A DNA stretch of 64,000 nucleotides, taken from the NCBI GenBank assembly GCA_903939115.1, contig CAJAFV010000065.1, positions 1-64,000 on the forward strand, written 5' to 3'. Of the stretch, positions 1 to 8,580 are shown piece by piece. Position numbers and translations under genes: made by a program. Origin of the DNA: an uncultured Geobacteraceae bacterium. Lineage in GTDB: Bacteria; Desulfobacterota; Desulfuromonadia; Geobacterales; Pseudopelobacteraceae. Under the pieces are notes generated by a model. The model was not told the origin of the DNA, searched no databases, and saw only the letters and a program-made list of their open reading frames with translations. Position 1 is the first letter of the stretch. Every line of letters begins with the position of its first letter.

Positions 1-135
1 ATACGAGCCGTACAAATTATGTGAAGTAAATACATGATGGAACAAAGGCGGACGGGCGTGTGTGGACATACAAGAAGGATGACTTCACATTACTGGCAGC
101 TTCACATTACATAATTTATGTTGAGCTCCACATAA
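1..135. mobile_element. Putative end of an integrated element in radC
   Basis: The radC reading frame is interrupted at about position 136, inside the codons for its HNHPSG metal motif, and the sequence before that point has no radC similarity. It holds a 20-bp near-palindrome TTATGTTGAGCTCCACATAA (116-135) that abuts the break, a TTCACA-type core next to it (GTTGTGAA on the plus strand, 136-143), two direct copies of TTCACATTAC (84-93 and 101-110) and an inverted CTTCACATAAT-like copy (16-26). Clustered core-like repeats at a gene break are typical of tyrosine-recombinase attachment ends. The recombinase itself would lie outside the window, so the element type is inference. Confidence 0.45.
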
Positions 136-672
136 GTTGTGAACCAGAATTACGGCGGCGGCTGACTCCTTCACCGCCGGGCTGAAGACTTCACGTGGAT
201 GCACGATGGATTGATTCAAACTGCCTTCAGAGATCTGAACCCGTCTGATGATCCGGTTTTTGCCGTCCAGCAGCAGGATCAGAAAATATTCTTTTCGGCT
301 GTCACGGAATTCGTGATGGAAGTAGTCAAAAACCTGCTGCGGCGAGGTAAAACGATCCAGCCGCTCCAGTTTGCGGGCCTGAAAACGGGAGGCCAGGGTG
401 AAGGCGGCCTTGATGCTGGTCGCCTTGGCCAACCCGACTCCTTTGATAGCGCACAGCTCTCCCGGATCTGCACCACCCAACTCCCTCAGGTTGCCGCTGA
501 AATGTTTAATCAGCTCCCGCCCGAGATCTATAGCGCTTTGACCTGAACTGTGATCTCCGACCCTGATGATCAAGGCGAGCAGTTCTGCGTCAGAGAGGGT
601 CGCGGCACCATGCTTGAGCATCTTCTCGCGCGGTCGTTCGTCCTCAGGCCATTCCTTGATGCCACCCTGCAT
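85..672 (-). pseudogene. radC: RadC family protein, truncated at the JAMM motif
   Basis: The first 179 residues match RadC: an N-terminal helix-hairpin-helix region (GVGLAKA about residues 80-86) followed by the MPN/JAB fold with EYFLILLLDGKN and HPREVF. Intact RadC proteins are about 220-230 residues and carry HxHPSGDPxPSxxD for zinc binding. Here the frame reads VHN and then runs 16 unrelated residues (LCGAQHK...) to a stop, so the second histidine and the aspartate are lost. The metal site cannot form and the gene is scored as broken. The break coincides with recombination-site-like repeats at 1-143. Start ATG 672 is followed by the normal family N-terminus. Confidence 0.8.
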
Positions 673-777
673 AGAATAACCTCCCTTTCACATCACACTA
701 TTCACCAGCTCCCCATAAAGAAGTCGTTACCCGCGTCGACGGCATCAGCCTGGAATGCTGTTTTTTGATTTTGAGTT

Positions 778-1959
778 TCATAGACAACCTTCCTTTTCAG
801 CCAGGTGAGCTTCAATCAGCTTTCGTTCCCGTTCCAGCTCAATCGCCAATTCCTGTTCAGTTGGCAGGTACAACATATACTTCGAGGCAAAAATCTGCTT
901 GCGGTCACTCAACACAGAATACTTTGCTACAGCTTCATTCTTTTTATCACAAAGGATAAGGCCAATAGTGGGGTTGTCATCCGGAGCAGTGAATAAATCC
1001 TCAAACATACGGACATAGCCGTCCATCTGGCCCACATCCCGATATGACAGTTCACCCATTTTAAGATCAATCAACAGGTAGCACTTGAGAATACAGTTGT
1101 AAAACACCAGATCGACATAGAGGTCGGTATCATCAAAGCGCATACGCTTTTGGCGAGCTACAAAAGCGAAGCCTTTGCCAAGTTCCAGAAGGAAGGTTTG
1201 CAGGTGGGTGATAATTGCCGATTCAAGCTGTTTTTCGTGCAACGTAGAGACATCCGGCAACCCTAAGAACTCCAGTACATACGGATTTTTCAAGGTCTCT
1301 ACGCTTTCCGTGCGAGGTACAATTTCCTGCCGTGCAGTTTCTATCATTTTTTGCGGGTTCTGGCTTTTCAGCATTCGTTCGTAAAATTGCGAATGAATCT
1401 GACGCTCCAACGAGCGTTTATCCCAGAAGCATCCAACGGCCTCCCGCTCATAAAATTCGCGGGCTTCCGGTTTGACAACCCGCATCAGTGCCCGATAGTG
1501 TGACCAAGAGAGCTGCGACGAGAAGCCTGTTATATTTTCATAGGTGGCTGCTGATTCTGTGCCCATTGTGTTTGATATTTCATCGGGGCTAATTACTGCA
1601 ACAGATTCGTCGCCCGCAGGGCGACTTATTGACAAAACTACTGATTGGTCGCCCACGGGGCGACCAATCTCGACAAGGCGATTCTGGTACGCAAGGTAAA
1701 AGGTTCTGAAGTATTTTAAGCTTGTTATTGAAAAGCCGCTACTATACCTATTAGTCAGTTGCCTTGAAAGATTCTCAATCACCTGCTTTCCATATTCCGC
1801 CCGTTCATCGCCACCCTGGAGTTCCTGAACAATTTCACGCCCAATCAACCAATAGGCAGTCACCATGTTGCTGTTGACAGATCTTACAACATTGGTGCGT
1901 GCCTGCTCCAGGATCAGGACGACACGATCAAGCAGAGCGTTTTCCTTTGATTGTTTCAT
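778..1959 (-). CDS. DUF1016 / YhcG-type PDDEXK nuclease-domain protein
   Basis: A 393-residue protein of the YhcG/DUF1016 family. The N-terminal region (about 1-180) has YWLIGREIVQELQ and FPWSHYRAL-like LSWSHYRALMRV. The C-terminal half holds the PDDEXK-like core with DLVFYNCILKCYLLIDLKMGEL, where D, the later D and K are the expected acidic/lysine positions. These proteins are common in accessory DNA next to restriction and toxin genes; the biochemical role is not established. Residues about 100-118 (GRPVGDQSV and SRPAGDESV) are an internal repeat encoded by two palindromic DNA units not typical of the family core. No strong ribosome site precedes ATG 1959, so the start is provisional. It sits beside the broken radC. 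Confidence 0.75.
   Translation of the reverse strand: MKQSKENALLDRVVLILEQARTNVVRSVNSNMVTAYWLIGREIVQELQGGDERAEYGKQVIENLSRQLTNRYSSGFSITSLKYFRTFYLAYQNRLVEIGRPVGDQSVVLSISRPAGDESVAVISPDEISNTMGTESAATYENITGFSSQLSWSHYRALMRVVKPEAREFYEREAVGCFWDKRSLERQIHSQFYERMLKSQNPQKMIETARQEIVPRTESVETLKNPYVLEFLGLPDVSTLHEKQLESAIITHLQTFLLELGKGFAFVARQKRMRFDDTDLYVDLVFYNCILKCYLLIDLKMGELSYRDVGQMDGYVRMFEDLFTAPDDNPTIGLILCDKKNEAVAKYSVLSDRKQIFASKYMLYLPTEQELAIELERERKLIEAHLAEKEGCL
1609..1664. repeat. Two in-frame GTCGCCC-NNN-GGGCGAC palindromes
   Basis: Positions 1609-1625 and 1648-1664 are both 17-bp palindromes of the form GTCGCCC, three bases, GGGCGAC, spaced 39 bp start to start (13 codons) inside the DUF1016 gene. They keep the frame and encode the duplicated RPxGDxSV segment. 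They look like a small repeat element tolerated in a linker. Confidence 0.7.
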
Positions 1960-2108
1960 GGTTTGTGCCTACCAATGTCGAGATTACAAGATTGAGTTAC
2001 TTCTTAAGATTATCGCCAAGAAGTAAGGTTATGTTAACAATAATTTCCATATTTTTGTTGTGTGCTCTCAAACGCAAATAACTACGCATCAACAGGAAGC
2101 GATACTTT

Positions 2109-2930
2109 TTACCCTTTGAAACCGGACAGTATCGCAACAATGAGACCACCACCGACAATCACCCGATACCAGACAAATGGAGCAAGGCTCTTCTTTTGCA
2201 CAAAGCGGAGCAGGAAGGCGACACTGATATAGCCGGTAACTGCCGAGAAGACGATTCCGACCAGCATCGGCACACCTTCCCCCGCTGGAATACCATGTTT
2301 GAACAGATGCACGGTTTTCAGCAGAGCCGCGCCAGCTACAATCGGCAGCGAGATCAGAAAGGAAAAACGGGCGGCACTCTCGCGCGTGAAGCCGAGCATC
2401 AGGGCTGCAGTAATCGTTATCCCGGAACGGGAAACTCCCGGAATGAGCGCCAGACATTGCATCAATCCGACCGTCAATGCGCTGGCAGGCTTAATCTCGT
2501 CCAATACCAGGTGTTTACGCCCGAACATATCCGTCAAACCCAGCAGGAGACCGAAACCGACCAGAACTGAGGCGATCAGAAGCGGATTGGAACGGAAGAT
2601 CGCCTCAATCTGATTTTCAAACAGCTTGCCTACCACGGCCGCCGGAACGGTGGCGGCAATAATCAGAAAAGGGAGCCTTCGGGCGGGAGTGTTCAAACTG
2701 CGGGCGCTAATGGCATCAAAGAACGCAAAGGTCATTTCCACGATGTCGCGCCAAAAATAGAGCGACAGTGCCAAAAAGGTTCCCAAATGCAGTGCAACAT
2801 CAAACGTCAGACCGGATTCAGGCCATTTAAGAAGCCAGGGGATCAGAATCAGATGGGCCGAACTGCTGATCGGCAGGACTTCTGCAAAGCCCTGGATAGC
2901 TCCGAGGACGGCGGCATGGAACATGTTCAT
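2109..2930 (-). CDS. uppP: Undecaprenyl-diphosphatase UppP (BacA)
   Basis: Integral membrane phosphatase that converts undecaprenyl diphosphate to the monophosphate, recycling the lipid carrier for peptidoglycan and O-antigen synthesis. The 273-residue length and both signature regions are normal: EVLPISSSAHLIL near the N-terminus (catalytic E and SSSAH) and PGVSRSGITITAALMLGF in the middle. Seven or eight hydrophobic segments are evident. ATG 2930 is preceded on the minus strand by AAAGGAGTAAATA, a good ribosome site. Apparently a single-gene unit, divergent from the phosphate transport pair at 3119. Confidence 0.95.
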   Translation of the reverse strand: MNMFHAAVLGAIQGFAEVLPISSSAHLILIPWLLKWPESGLTFDVALHLGTFLALSLYFWRDIVEMTFAFFDAISARSLNTPARRLPFLIIAATVPAAVVGKLFENQIEAIFRSNPLLIASVLVGFGLLLGLTDMFGRKHLVLDEIKPASALTVGLMQCLALIPGVSRSGITITAALMLGFTRESAARFSFLISLPIVAGAALLKTVHLFKHGIPAGEGVPMLVGIVFSAVTGYISVAFLLRFVQKKSLAPFVWYRVIVGGGLIVAILSGFKG

Positions 2931-3118
2931 TATTTACTCCTTTGATTTGTATAGGCATGAAGGATACTGCATCTCATCAGCAAAGGCAATCCATGTTACT
3001 TTCATTACTCTTTTGATGGCATTAATGAAAAAATTTACTCTGTGAACAGGGCCAAAAGTATGTTATTGGTGGCACGCTTTAAACGTAACCGGCACCAAAA
3101 TTTACGGAGGCGTATTCC

Positions 3119-3739
3119 ATGTTCGGATTAAAACCCAAGGAAGAAAAATTCTTCAAACTTTTCAAAGAGATGACTGAAAACATCATCGAAGGGGCCAAGC
3201 TTCTTAAAGATATGCTGGACAATTTCGAATCCCCGACTGAAAGCCAGCGCAGGATCAAAGAGGTGGAACACAAGGGCGATTTGATCACCCACGAAATCAT
3301 CAAGACGTTGCACAAAACATTTGTTACACCTCTCGACCCTGAAGATATTTACGCTCTCGCCTCCAAACTGGACGACATACTTGATTTGATTGACGCCTCC
3401 GCCCAGCGAATCATCATGTACAATGTCGAAGAGATTCCTTCTGAAGCAAAGTCACTCGGCTTCATAATCCTGCAGTCGTGCATCGCGGTCGACAAGGCTG
3501 TTGCCATGCTTGGCAAGAAGACCAATGAGCAGATCTTTGAGGCGTGCGTGGAGATCAATTCACTGGAGAATGAGGCTGATCGTGTCTCACGCGAAGCGAT
3601 CAGCCGTCTGTTCGATGAGGAGAAAGACCCTATCCAGCTGATTAAATGGAAGGAAATATTTGAGACACTCGAAAAAGCAACGGACCGATGTGAAGACGCC
3701 TCGAACATTCTTGAAAGCGTGGTGGTAAAGAATGCTTGA
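3119..3739 (+). CDS. DUF47 family (PhoU-like) phosphate transport regulator
   Basis: A 206-residue all-helical protein of the DUF47/TIGR00153 family, distantly related to PhoU. It starts MFGLKPKEEKFFKLF and has the family pattern of acidic/hydrophobic helices including LENEADRVSREAISRLF and KWKEIFETLEKATDRCEDASNILE. Members are cytoplasmic and nearly always paired with a Pit transporter, which they are thought to modulate. Here the stop overlaps the pit start by 8 bp, so the two are translationally coupled. GGAGG lies just before ATG 3119. Confidence 0.9.
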   Translation: MFGLKPKEEKFFKLFKEMTENIIEGAKLLKDMLDNFESPTESQRRIKEVEHKGDLITHEIIKTLHKTFVTPLDPEDIYALASKLDDILDLIDASAQRIIMYNVEEIPSEAKSLGFIILQSCIAVDKAVAMLGKKTNEQIFEACVEINSLENEADRVSREAISRLFDEEKDPIQLIKWKEIFETLEKATDRCEDASNILESVVVKNA

Positions 3740-4733
3740 TACGGCCTTCCTGATGCTCTGCCTGGTGGTTGTGGCGGCGCTGGTATTCGACTACATCAAC
3801 GGGTTCCATGACACGGCCAACGCCATTGCCACCTGTATCTCGACTCGTGCCCTCTCGGTCAAGTCGGCCATCATAATGGCAGCAGTGCTAAACTTTGCCG
3901 GAGCCATGATCTCTACCAAGGTAGCCACGACCATCGGTAAAGGGATTGTAGACGCCTCTAATGTAACCCAGACGGTCGTATTGGCGGGTATCATCGGAGC
4001 TATTGTCTGGAACCTGATCACCTGGTATTACGGTCTCCCCTCCTCCTCTTCTCATGCTATTATCGGCGGCATCTCGGGGGCGGTTATAGCCCACGCAGGA
4101 GTTACTGCGTTGAAGTGGGCAGGGCTTAAAAAGATTATCATGGCATTAATTTTTTCACCAATTCTGGGCACCGCTGTTGGCTTTATCTTCATGATTATCC
4201 TGTACCAGATTTTCCGTAACAGCTCCCCCAGCCTCCTCAACAAGAATTTCCGCCGTCTTCAGGTCGCATCTGCTGCCTTGATGGCCTTCTCACACGGCAC
4301 TGCAGATGCCCAGAAGTCAATGGGGGTCATTACCATGGCATTGGTCAGCTACGGGACTATCAAAACCTTTGCCGTACCCTGGGAAGTCATGGTTGCCTGT
4401 GCGACGGCTATGGCTTTTGGCACGGCGGCCGGTGGCTGGCGAATTATCAAAACGGTTGGCCGCGACTTTGTCAAACTGCAACCGGTACATGGTTTTTGCG
4501 TGGAAACCGCTTCGGCCGGTGTTATTCTGGCGGCCTCGGCCTTCGGCATGCCGACCAGCACCACCCATGTCATTACCTCGACAATTCTGGGTGTCGGTCT
4601 TTCCAAAAGACTCAATGCGGTCAACTGGAATGTTGCAAAACGTATTCTGACCGCGTGGGTACTGACCATCCCGGCTTCCGGACTGATGGCCTACCTCTCC
4701 TATCAGGTCATGAACCCACTGTTGGGAAAATAA
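3732..4733 (+). CDS. pit: Pit family inorganic phosphate transporter
   Basis: A 333-residue low-affinity phosphate permease (PHO4 superfamily) of the inner membrane. The duplicated PHO4 signatures are present: FDYINGFHDTANAIAT in the first half and FSHGTADAQKSMGVI in the second, with GLPSSSSHAIIGG and GMPTSTTHVITS matching the inverted-repeat halves. About ten hydrophobic segments. It overlaps the DUF47 gene, giving the usual regulator-transporter pair. Substrate could also be another tetrahedral oxyanion, but DUF47 pairing favours phosphate. Confidence 0.93.
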   Translation: MLDTAFLMLCLVVVAALVFDYINGFHDTANAIATCISTRALSVKSAIIMAAVLNFAGAMISTKVATTIGKGIVDASNVTQTVVLAGIIGAIVWNLITWYYGLPSSSSHAIIGGISGAVIAHAGVTALKWAGLKKIIMALIFSPILGTAVGFIFMIILYQIFRNSSPSLLNKNFRRLQVASAALMAFSHGTADAQKSMGVITMALVSYGTIKTFAVPWEVMVACATAMAFGTAAGGWRIIKTVGRDFVKLQPVHGFCVETASAGVILAASAFGMPTSTTHVITSTILGVGLSKRLNAVNWNVAKRILTAWVLTIPASGLMAYLSYQVMNPLLGK

Positions 4734-4792
4734 AAAACACCCCCAACCACTCACCTTTGTTACGGAGTGGAGTTTAAGCGGAGAACCCATCG

Positions 4793-5842
4793 ATGAAAAA
4801 AGCGCTTATTACCGGCATCACCGGTCAGGACGGTTCCTATCTCGCTGAGCTGCTTCTTGCCAAGGGGTACGAAGTCCACGGCATGATTCGCCGTTCCTCC
4901 TCCTTCAACACCGGCCGCATCGATCATTTGTACCGCGACCCGCACGAAAAGAATGTGCGCATGTTCCTGCACTACGGTGACCTGAACGACGCCAGCTCAA
5001 TCAACATGCTGCTGCGCAATATCCAGCCGGAAGAGATCTACAATCTCGGCGCCCAGAGCCATGTGCGCGTCTCTTTTGACGTCCCGGAATATACGGCTGA
5101 AGTTGACGGTCTTGGTGCGGTGCGCATTCTGGAAGGAATTCGGGAAACCGGCCTGAAGACCCGCTTCTACCAGGCTTCATCGTCTGAACTGTACGGCAAG
5201 GTGGTTGAAACGCCCCAGAAAGAAACCACCCCTTTCTATCCCCGTTCCCCCTACGCCTGTGCCAAGGCATACGCTTTCTACATTACCCAGAATTACCGCG
5301 AGAGCTACGGCATGCACGCCTCCAACGGCATTCTTTTCAATCACGAGTCGCCCCGTCGCGGCGAAACCTTCGTCACCCGCAAGATTACCCGCGCCGCCGC
5401 CCGCATCAAGCTCGGAGTCCAGGAGTGCCTCTATCTCGGCAACATCGACGCCAAACGCGACTGGGGTTTTGCCGGTGATTACGTCGAAGCCATGTGGCTG
5501 ATGCTGCAGCAGGAACAGGCGGAAGATTACGTTATCGCCACCGGCGAAACCTATATGGTGCGTACTTTTGCCGAAAAGGTGTTTGCGCGCCTCGGCATGA
5601 CGCTGGAGTGGCAGGGGAGCGGCGTTGAAGAAAAAGGGATCGATACGACAAGCGGCAAAACCGTAATCCGCATTGATCCGAAATATTTCCGTCCGGCGGA
5701 AGTTGATCTGCTTTTAGGTGATCCGACCAAAGCAAGGAGTAAAATGGGGTGGGAGTTGCAGACCAGCTTTGAGCAGCTGGTAAATATGATGACTGATGCC
5801 GACTTTACGCTTGCAGAGCGTGAAAAACGGGCAGAAGGGTGA
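4793..5842 (+). CDS. gmd: GDP-mannose 4,6-dehydratase
   Basis: A 349-residue short-chain dehydrogenase/reductase that makes GDP-4-keto-6-deoxymannose, the precursor of GDP-fucose, GDP-rhamnose or perosamine for surface polysaccharide. The N-terminal NADP motif [31 protein letters not shown], the SSS/E segment ([10 protein letters not shown]) and catalytic YxxxK (YACAK) are all present, and the length is normal. GGAGAACCCATCG precedes ATG 4793. The gene is 7 bp upstream of the carbonic-anhydrase-like gene, so probably cotranscribed, although no sugar-nucleotide partner is nearby. Confidence 0.95.
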   Translation: MKKALITGITGQDGSYLAELLLAKGYEVHGMIRRSSSFNTGRIDHLYRDPHEKNVRMFLHYGDLNDASSINMLLRNIQPEEIYNLGAQSHVRVSFDVPEYTAEVDGLGAVRILEGIRETGLKTRFYQASSSELYGKVVETPQKETTPFYPRSPYACAKAYAFYITQNYRESYGMHASNGILFNHESPRRGETFVTRKITRAAARIKLGVQECLYLGNIDAKRDWGFAGDYVEAMWLMLQQEQAEDYVIATGETYMVRTFAEKVFARLGMTLEWQGSGVEEKGIDTTSGKTVIRIDPKYFRPAEVDLLLGDPTKARSKMGWELQTSFEQLVNMMTDADFTLAEREKRAEG

Positions 5843-5849
5843 CGTTACT

Positions 5850-6419
5850 ATGATCCGTTCATTCCAGGGCCTCAGCCCGACTATCGACGAGAGCGCCTTT
5901 ATTGCAGAAACTGCCGTTATTATCGGGGATGTTGAGATCGGGGCTCAGTCGAGCGTCTGGTACAACTGCGTAGTCCGGGGCGATGTGAACCACATTCGTA
6001 TCGGCGCCCGCAGCAACGTGCAGGACCTCTCCATGCTGCATGTTACGCACAAAAAAAATGCCGATGACCCGGGGGCTCCGTTGTTTATCGGCGATGACGT
6101 TACCATCGGCCATAGCGTAACGCTGCACGGCTGCACCCTGCAAAATGGTTGTTTTATCGGTATGCAGGCCATGGTCATGGATCATGCCGTTGTCGGCGAA
6201 GGTGCCTTGGTCGGTGCACGGGCGCTCGTTACAGAGGGGACCGTCATCCATCCCCACACCCTCTGGGTCGGCGCACCTGCGAAATACAGACGGGACCTGA
6301 CGGCAGAAGAGGTGGCCTGGCTGAAGAAATCACCGGGCAATTATGTAAAATATTCGTTGCAGTACATCACTGACGCGCAAGAAAGTGCTGCAGCTGCCCG
6401 TGGCGCCGACTTGCCATAA
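5850..6419 (+). CDS. Gamma-class carbonic anhydrase family protein
   Basis: A 189-residue left-handed beta-helix hexapeptide-repeat protein of the YrdA/CaiE/gamma-CA family. Repeats such as IGDVEIGAQSSVWYNCVVRGD are clear, and the histidines expected to bind metal are present in HVTH and GHSVTLHGC. Gamma-CAs reversibly hydrate CO2; many YrdA-type members are of unproven activity. ATG 5850 was chosen over an upstream in-frame ATG at 5796 because AGAAGGG lies at the right distance, the upstream codons would overlap gmd, and family proteins begin with this MIRSFxGxxP sequence. Confidence 0.88.
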   Translation: MIRSFQGLSPTIDESAFIAETAVIIGDVEIGAQSSVWYNCVVRGDVNHIRIGARSNVQDLSMLHVTHKKNADDPGAPLFIGDDVTIGHSVTLHGCTLQNGCFIGMQAMVMDHAVVGEGALVGARALVTEGTVIHPHTLWVGAPAKYRRDLTAEEVAWLKKSPGNYVKYSLQYITDAQESAAAARGADLP

Positions 6420-6441
6420 CAGGAAGTAACCCCTTGACATC

Positions 6442-7695
6442 ATGAACTGGCTCTCCCACATCGGCAAGCAGGCTTCGCGCCTGACATCGCTGGAACTGTT
6501 CCGTTATATCGGCCCCGGTTTTTTTGTCACGGTCGGCTTCATTGATCCGGGCAACTGGGTCACCAATGTCGCCGCCGGTTCGCAGTTCGGCTACAAACTC
6601 CTCTGGGTTGTCACGCTCTCCACGATCATCCTGATCATTGTTCAACACAACGCTGCCCATCTTGGCATCGTCACCGGCTTATGCCTTTCTGAAGCGGCAT
6701 CAAAATTCTTCAAGCCATGGCTACGCATTGTTATGCTCGGCAGTGCCATGATCGCCTGCGTTGCAACTGCACTGGCCGAACTGCTCGGTGCAGCAATCGG
6801 CCTTAACATGCTGACCGGCCTGCCTCTTATTTTCGGTGCCATTATCTCGGCGTTTTTTTCGGCCTGGATGCTCTTCTCCAAAAACTACCAAAAGCTCGAA
6901 AAATGGATCATGGGCTTCGTCTCCCTCATCGGCCTGGCTTTCGTTTTCGAGATCTGCCTGGCAGACGTTTCGTGGGCTCAGACATTTGTCGGCTGGGTAA
7001 CACCGACAATTCCTGCCGGTGCGCTGCCGGTCATCATGGGAGTGCTCGGTGCTGTCGTCATGCCGCACAACATCTTTCTGCACTCGGAGGTTATCCAGAG
7101 CCGGCAGTGGAACGAGCAGGGTGATGACGTTATCAAAAAACAGCTCAAATATGAATTTTTCGACACTCTTACCGGGATGGGCGCCGGCTGGGCCATCAAC
7201 AGCGCCATGATAATCATGGCTGCAGCGGTCTTTTACAAAAACGGCATTGTCGTAAACGATTTGCCGCAAGTCACTCTGACCCTTGAGCCGATTTTCGGGC
7301 GGGCTTCCGCCGTGGTCTTTGCCCTGGGACTGCTCTTCGCCGGTCTTTCCTCATCAGTCACCGCTGCTATGGCTGGCGGGAGTGTTTTTGCCGGAATATT
7401 CATTGAACCGTTCGACATAAATGACCCGCACTCCCGCATCGGGCTGTCAATCACCCTGATCGGTGCGTTGGCGGCAATTATGATGCTTTCCAACCCTTTC
7501 AAGGGAATCCTCTGGAGCCAGATAGCGCTTTCCCTGCAGCTCCCCTTCACCATCATCCCGTTGATCATGCTGACATCTTCGAAAAAGGTCATGGGTAGTT
7601 ATGCCAACAAGCCGTATGGGGCAACCGTACTCTGGATCGTGGGGTTGGTCGTAATCGGGTTGAATATCGCCCTGCTGGTTGACCTGATCCGATAA
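6442..7695 (+). CDS. mntH: Nramp family divalent metal (Mn/Fe) transporter
   Basis: A 417-residue inner-membrane proton-coupled metal transporter. TM1 carries DPGN (GFIDPGNWVTN) and TM6 carries MPHNIFLHS, the two motifs that form the transition-metal site in MntH, including the selectivity methionine. About eleven hydrophobic segments. It starts 22 bp after the carbonic-anhydrase-like gene and is probably in the same unit. No MntR box or riboswitch was noticed upstream. Mn2+ is the default substrate of this class; Fe2+ is an alternative. Confidence 0.9.
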   Translation: MNWLSHIGKQASRLTSLELFRYIGPGFFVTVGFIDPGNWVTNVAAGSQFGYKLLWVVTLSTIILIIVQHNAAHLGIVTGLCLSEAASKFFKPWLRIVMLGSAMIACVATALAELLGAAIGLNMLTGLPLIFGAIISAFFSAWMLFSKNYQKLEKWIMGFVSLIGLAFVFEICLADVSWAQTFVGWVTPTIPAGALPVIMGVLGAVVMPHNIFLHSEVIQSRQWNEQGDDVIKKQLKYEFFDTLTGMGAGWAINSAMIIMAAAVFYKNGIVVNDLPQVTLTLEPIFGRASAVVFALGLLFAGLSSSVTAAMAGGSVFAGIFIEPFDINDPHSRIGLSITLIGALAAIMMLSNPFKGILWSQIALSLQLPFTIIPLIMLTSSKKVMGSYANKPYGATVLWIVGLVVIGLNIALLVDLIR

Positions 7696-7793
7696 AAGGC
7701 AGCGGCTCCAATCAAACAGAGCTCCGAAAACCACCTTGCCTGCATGGTCCAATTCTGCTATTTTCAGCTCATTAAAAGTGAAAGCAGGCGTGT

Positions 7794-8549
7794 ATGAAGA
7801 TCACTATTATGGGGTGCGGCACCTCTACCGGGGTGCCAATGGTTGGCTGCGACTGTCCGGTCTGTACTTCAGCAGAGCCACGGGACAAGCGATCGCGCGC
7901 ATCACTCCTGATCTGTTACGACGATCGCACCATTCTGATTGACACCTCTACCGATTTGCGGGTACAGGCGCTGCGGCATCATATCAAGCGCATCGATGCA
8001 GTTCTTTTTACCCACGCCCACGCTGACCATGTCAACGGCATTGATGACCTGCGCGGTTTTCATTTTCTCCACAAAGAGATCATCCCCTGCTTTGCCTCAC
8101 GGAAGACGCTTGAAACATTGCAGGGTGGTTTCAGTTATATTTTTAATGAGCATGACAGTTCCGGCTACACGCCGCTGCTGGCTGCGCATGAAATTAGCGA
8201 CGCATTTGAGCTGTTCGGGCAGACCATCATTCCGATACCGCTGCTGCATGGCAAAACGTCATCCCTAGGGTACCGGAGCGGGAATTTTGCCTACCTGACC
8301 GACTGCAGCGCCATTCCTGAACAATCTCTTGAGTTGCTGCAGGGCGTCGAACTACTCGTGATTGACGGCCTGCGCTGGATTGAGCACCCGTTTCATTTTA
8401 ACATTTCCGGGGCAATCGCTGCTGCTCGGCAGATACACGCGCCCCGCACAATACTGACACATCTCACCCATCAGATCGCCTATTCTGAAGAAAACAAGCT
8501 CCCACCCGGCTTCGAATTGGCGTACGATGGCATGGAGTTTAACCTGTAG
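7794..8549 (+). CDS. MBL-fold metallohydrolase (PhnP-like)
   Basis: A 251-residue metallo-beta-lactamase-fold protein with the HxHxDH motif (THAHADHVNG about residues 73-82). The N-terminus MGCGTSTGVPMVGCDCPVC is typical of PhnP-type phosphodiesterases, which use these cysteines for an extra zinc. Distal ligands are in LTDCSA and LTHLTHQ. Related enzymes cleave cyclic ribose phosphates, but substrate cannot be assigned here. It lies 31 bp before the 612-residue unknown gene, and I recall metallohydrolases of this type belonging to a lineage-restricted Geobacter/Pelobacter gene set. Confidence 0.82.
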   Translation: MKITIMGCGTSTGVPMVGCDCPVCTSAEPRDKRSRASLLICYDDRTILIDTSTDLRVQALRHHIKRIDAVLFTHAHADHVNGIDDLRGFHFLHKEIIPCFASRKTLETLQGGFSYIFNEHDSSGYTPLLAAHEISDAFELFGQTIIPIPLLHGKTSSLGYRSGNFAYLTDCSAIPEQSLELLQGVELLVIDGLRWIEHPFHFNISGAIAAARQIHAPRTILTHLTHQIAYSEENKLPPGFELAYDGMEFNL

Positions 8550-8580
8550 CACTACGTTTCAGGGTGAGGAGAATCATCTG

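Noticed and set aside
2990-3060. PHO box upstream of the DUF47/pit pair
   Set aside because: Only scattered similarity to CTGTCAT repeats; too weak.
4747-4773. Terminator between pit and gmd
   Set aside because: CCACTC/GAGTGG hairpin has no T tract on the plus strand, so it was not annotated.
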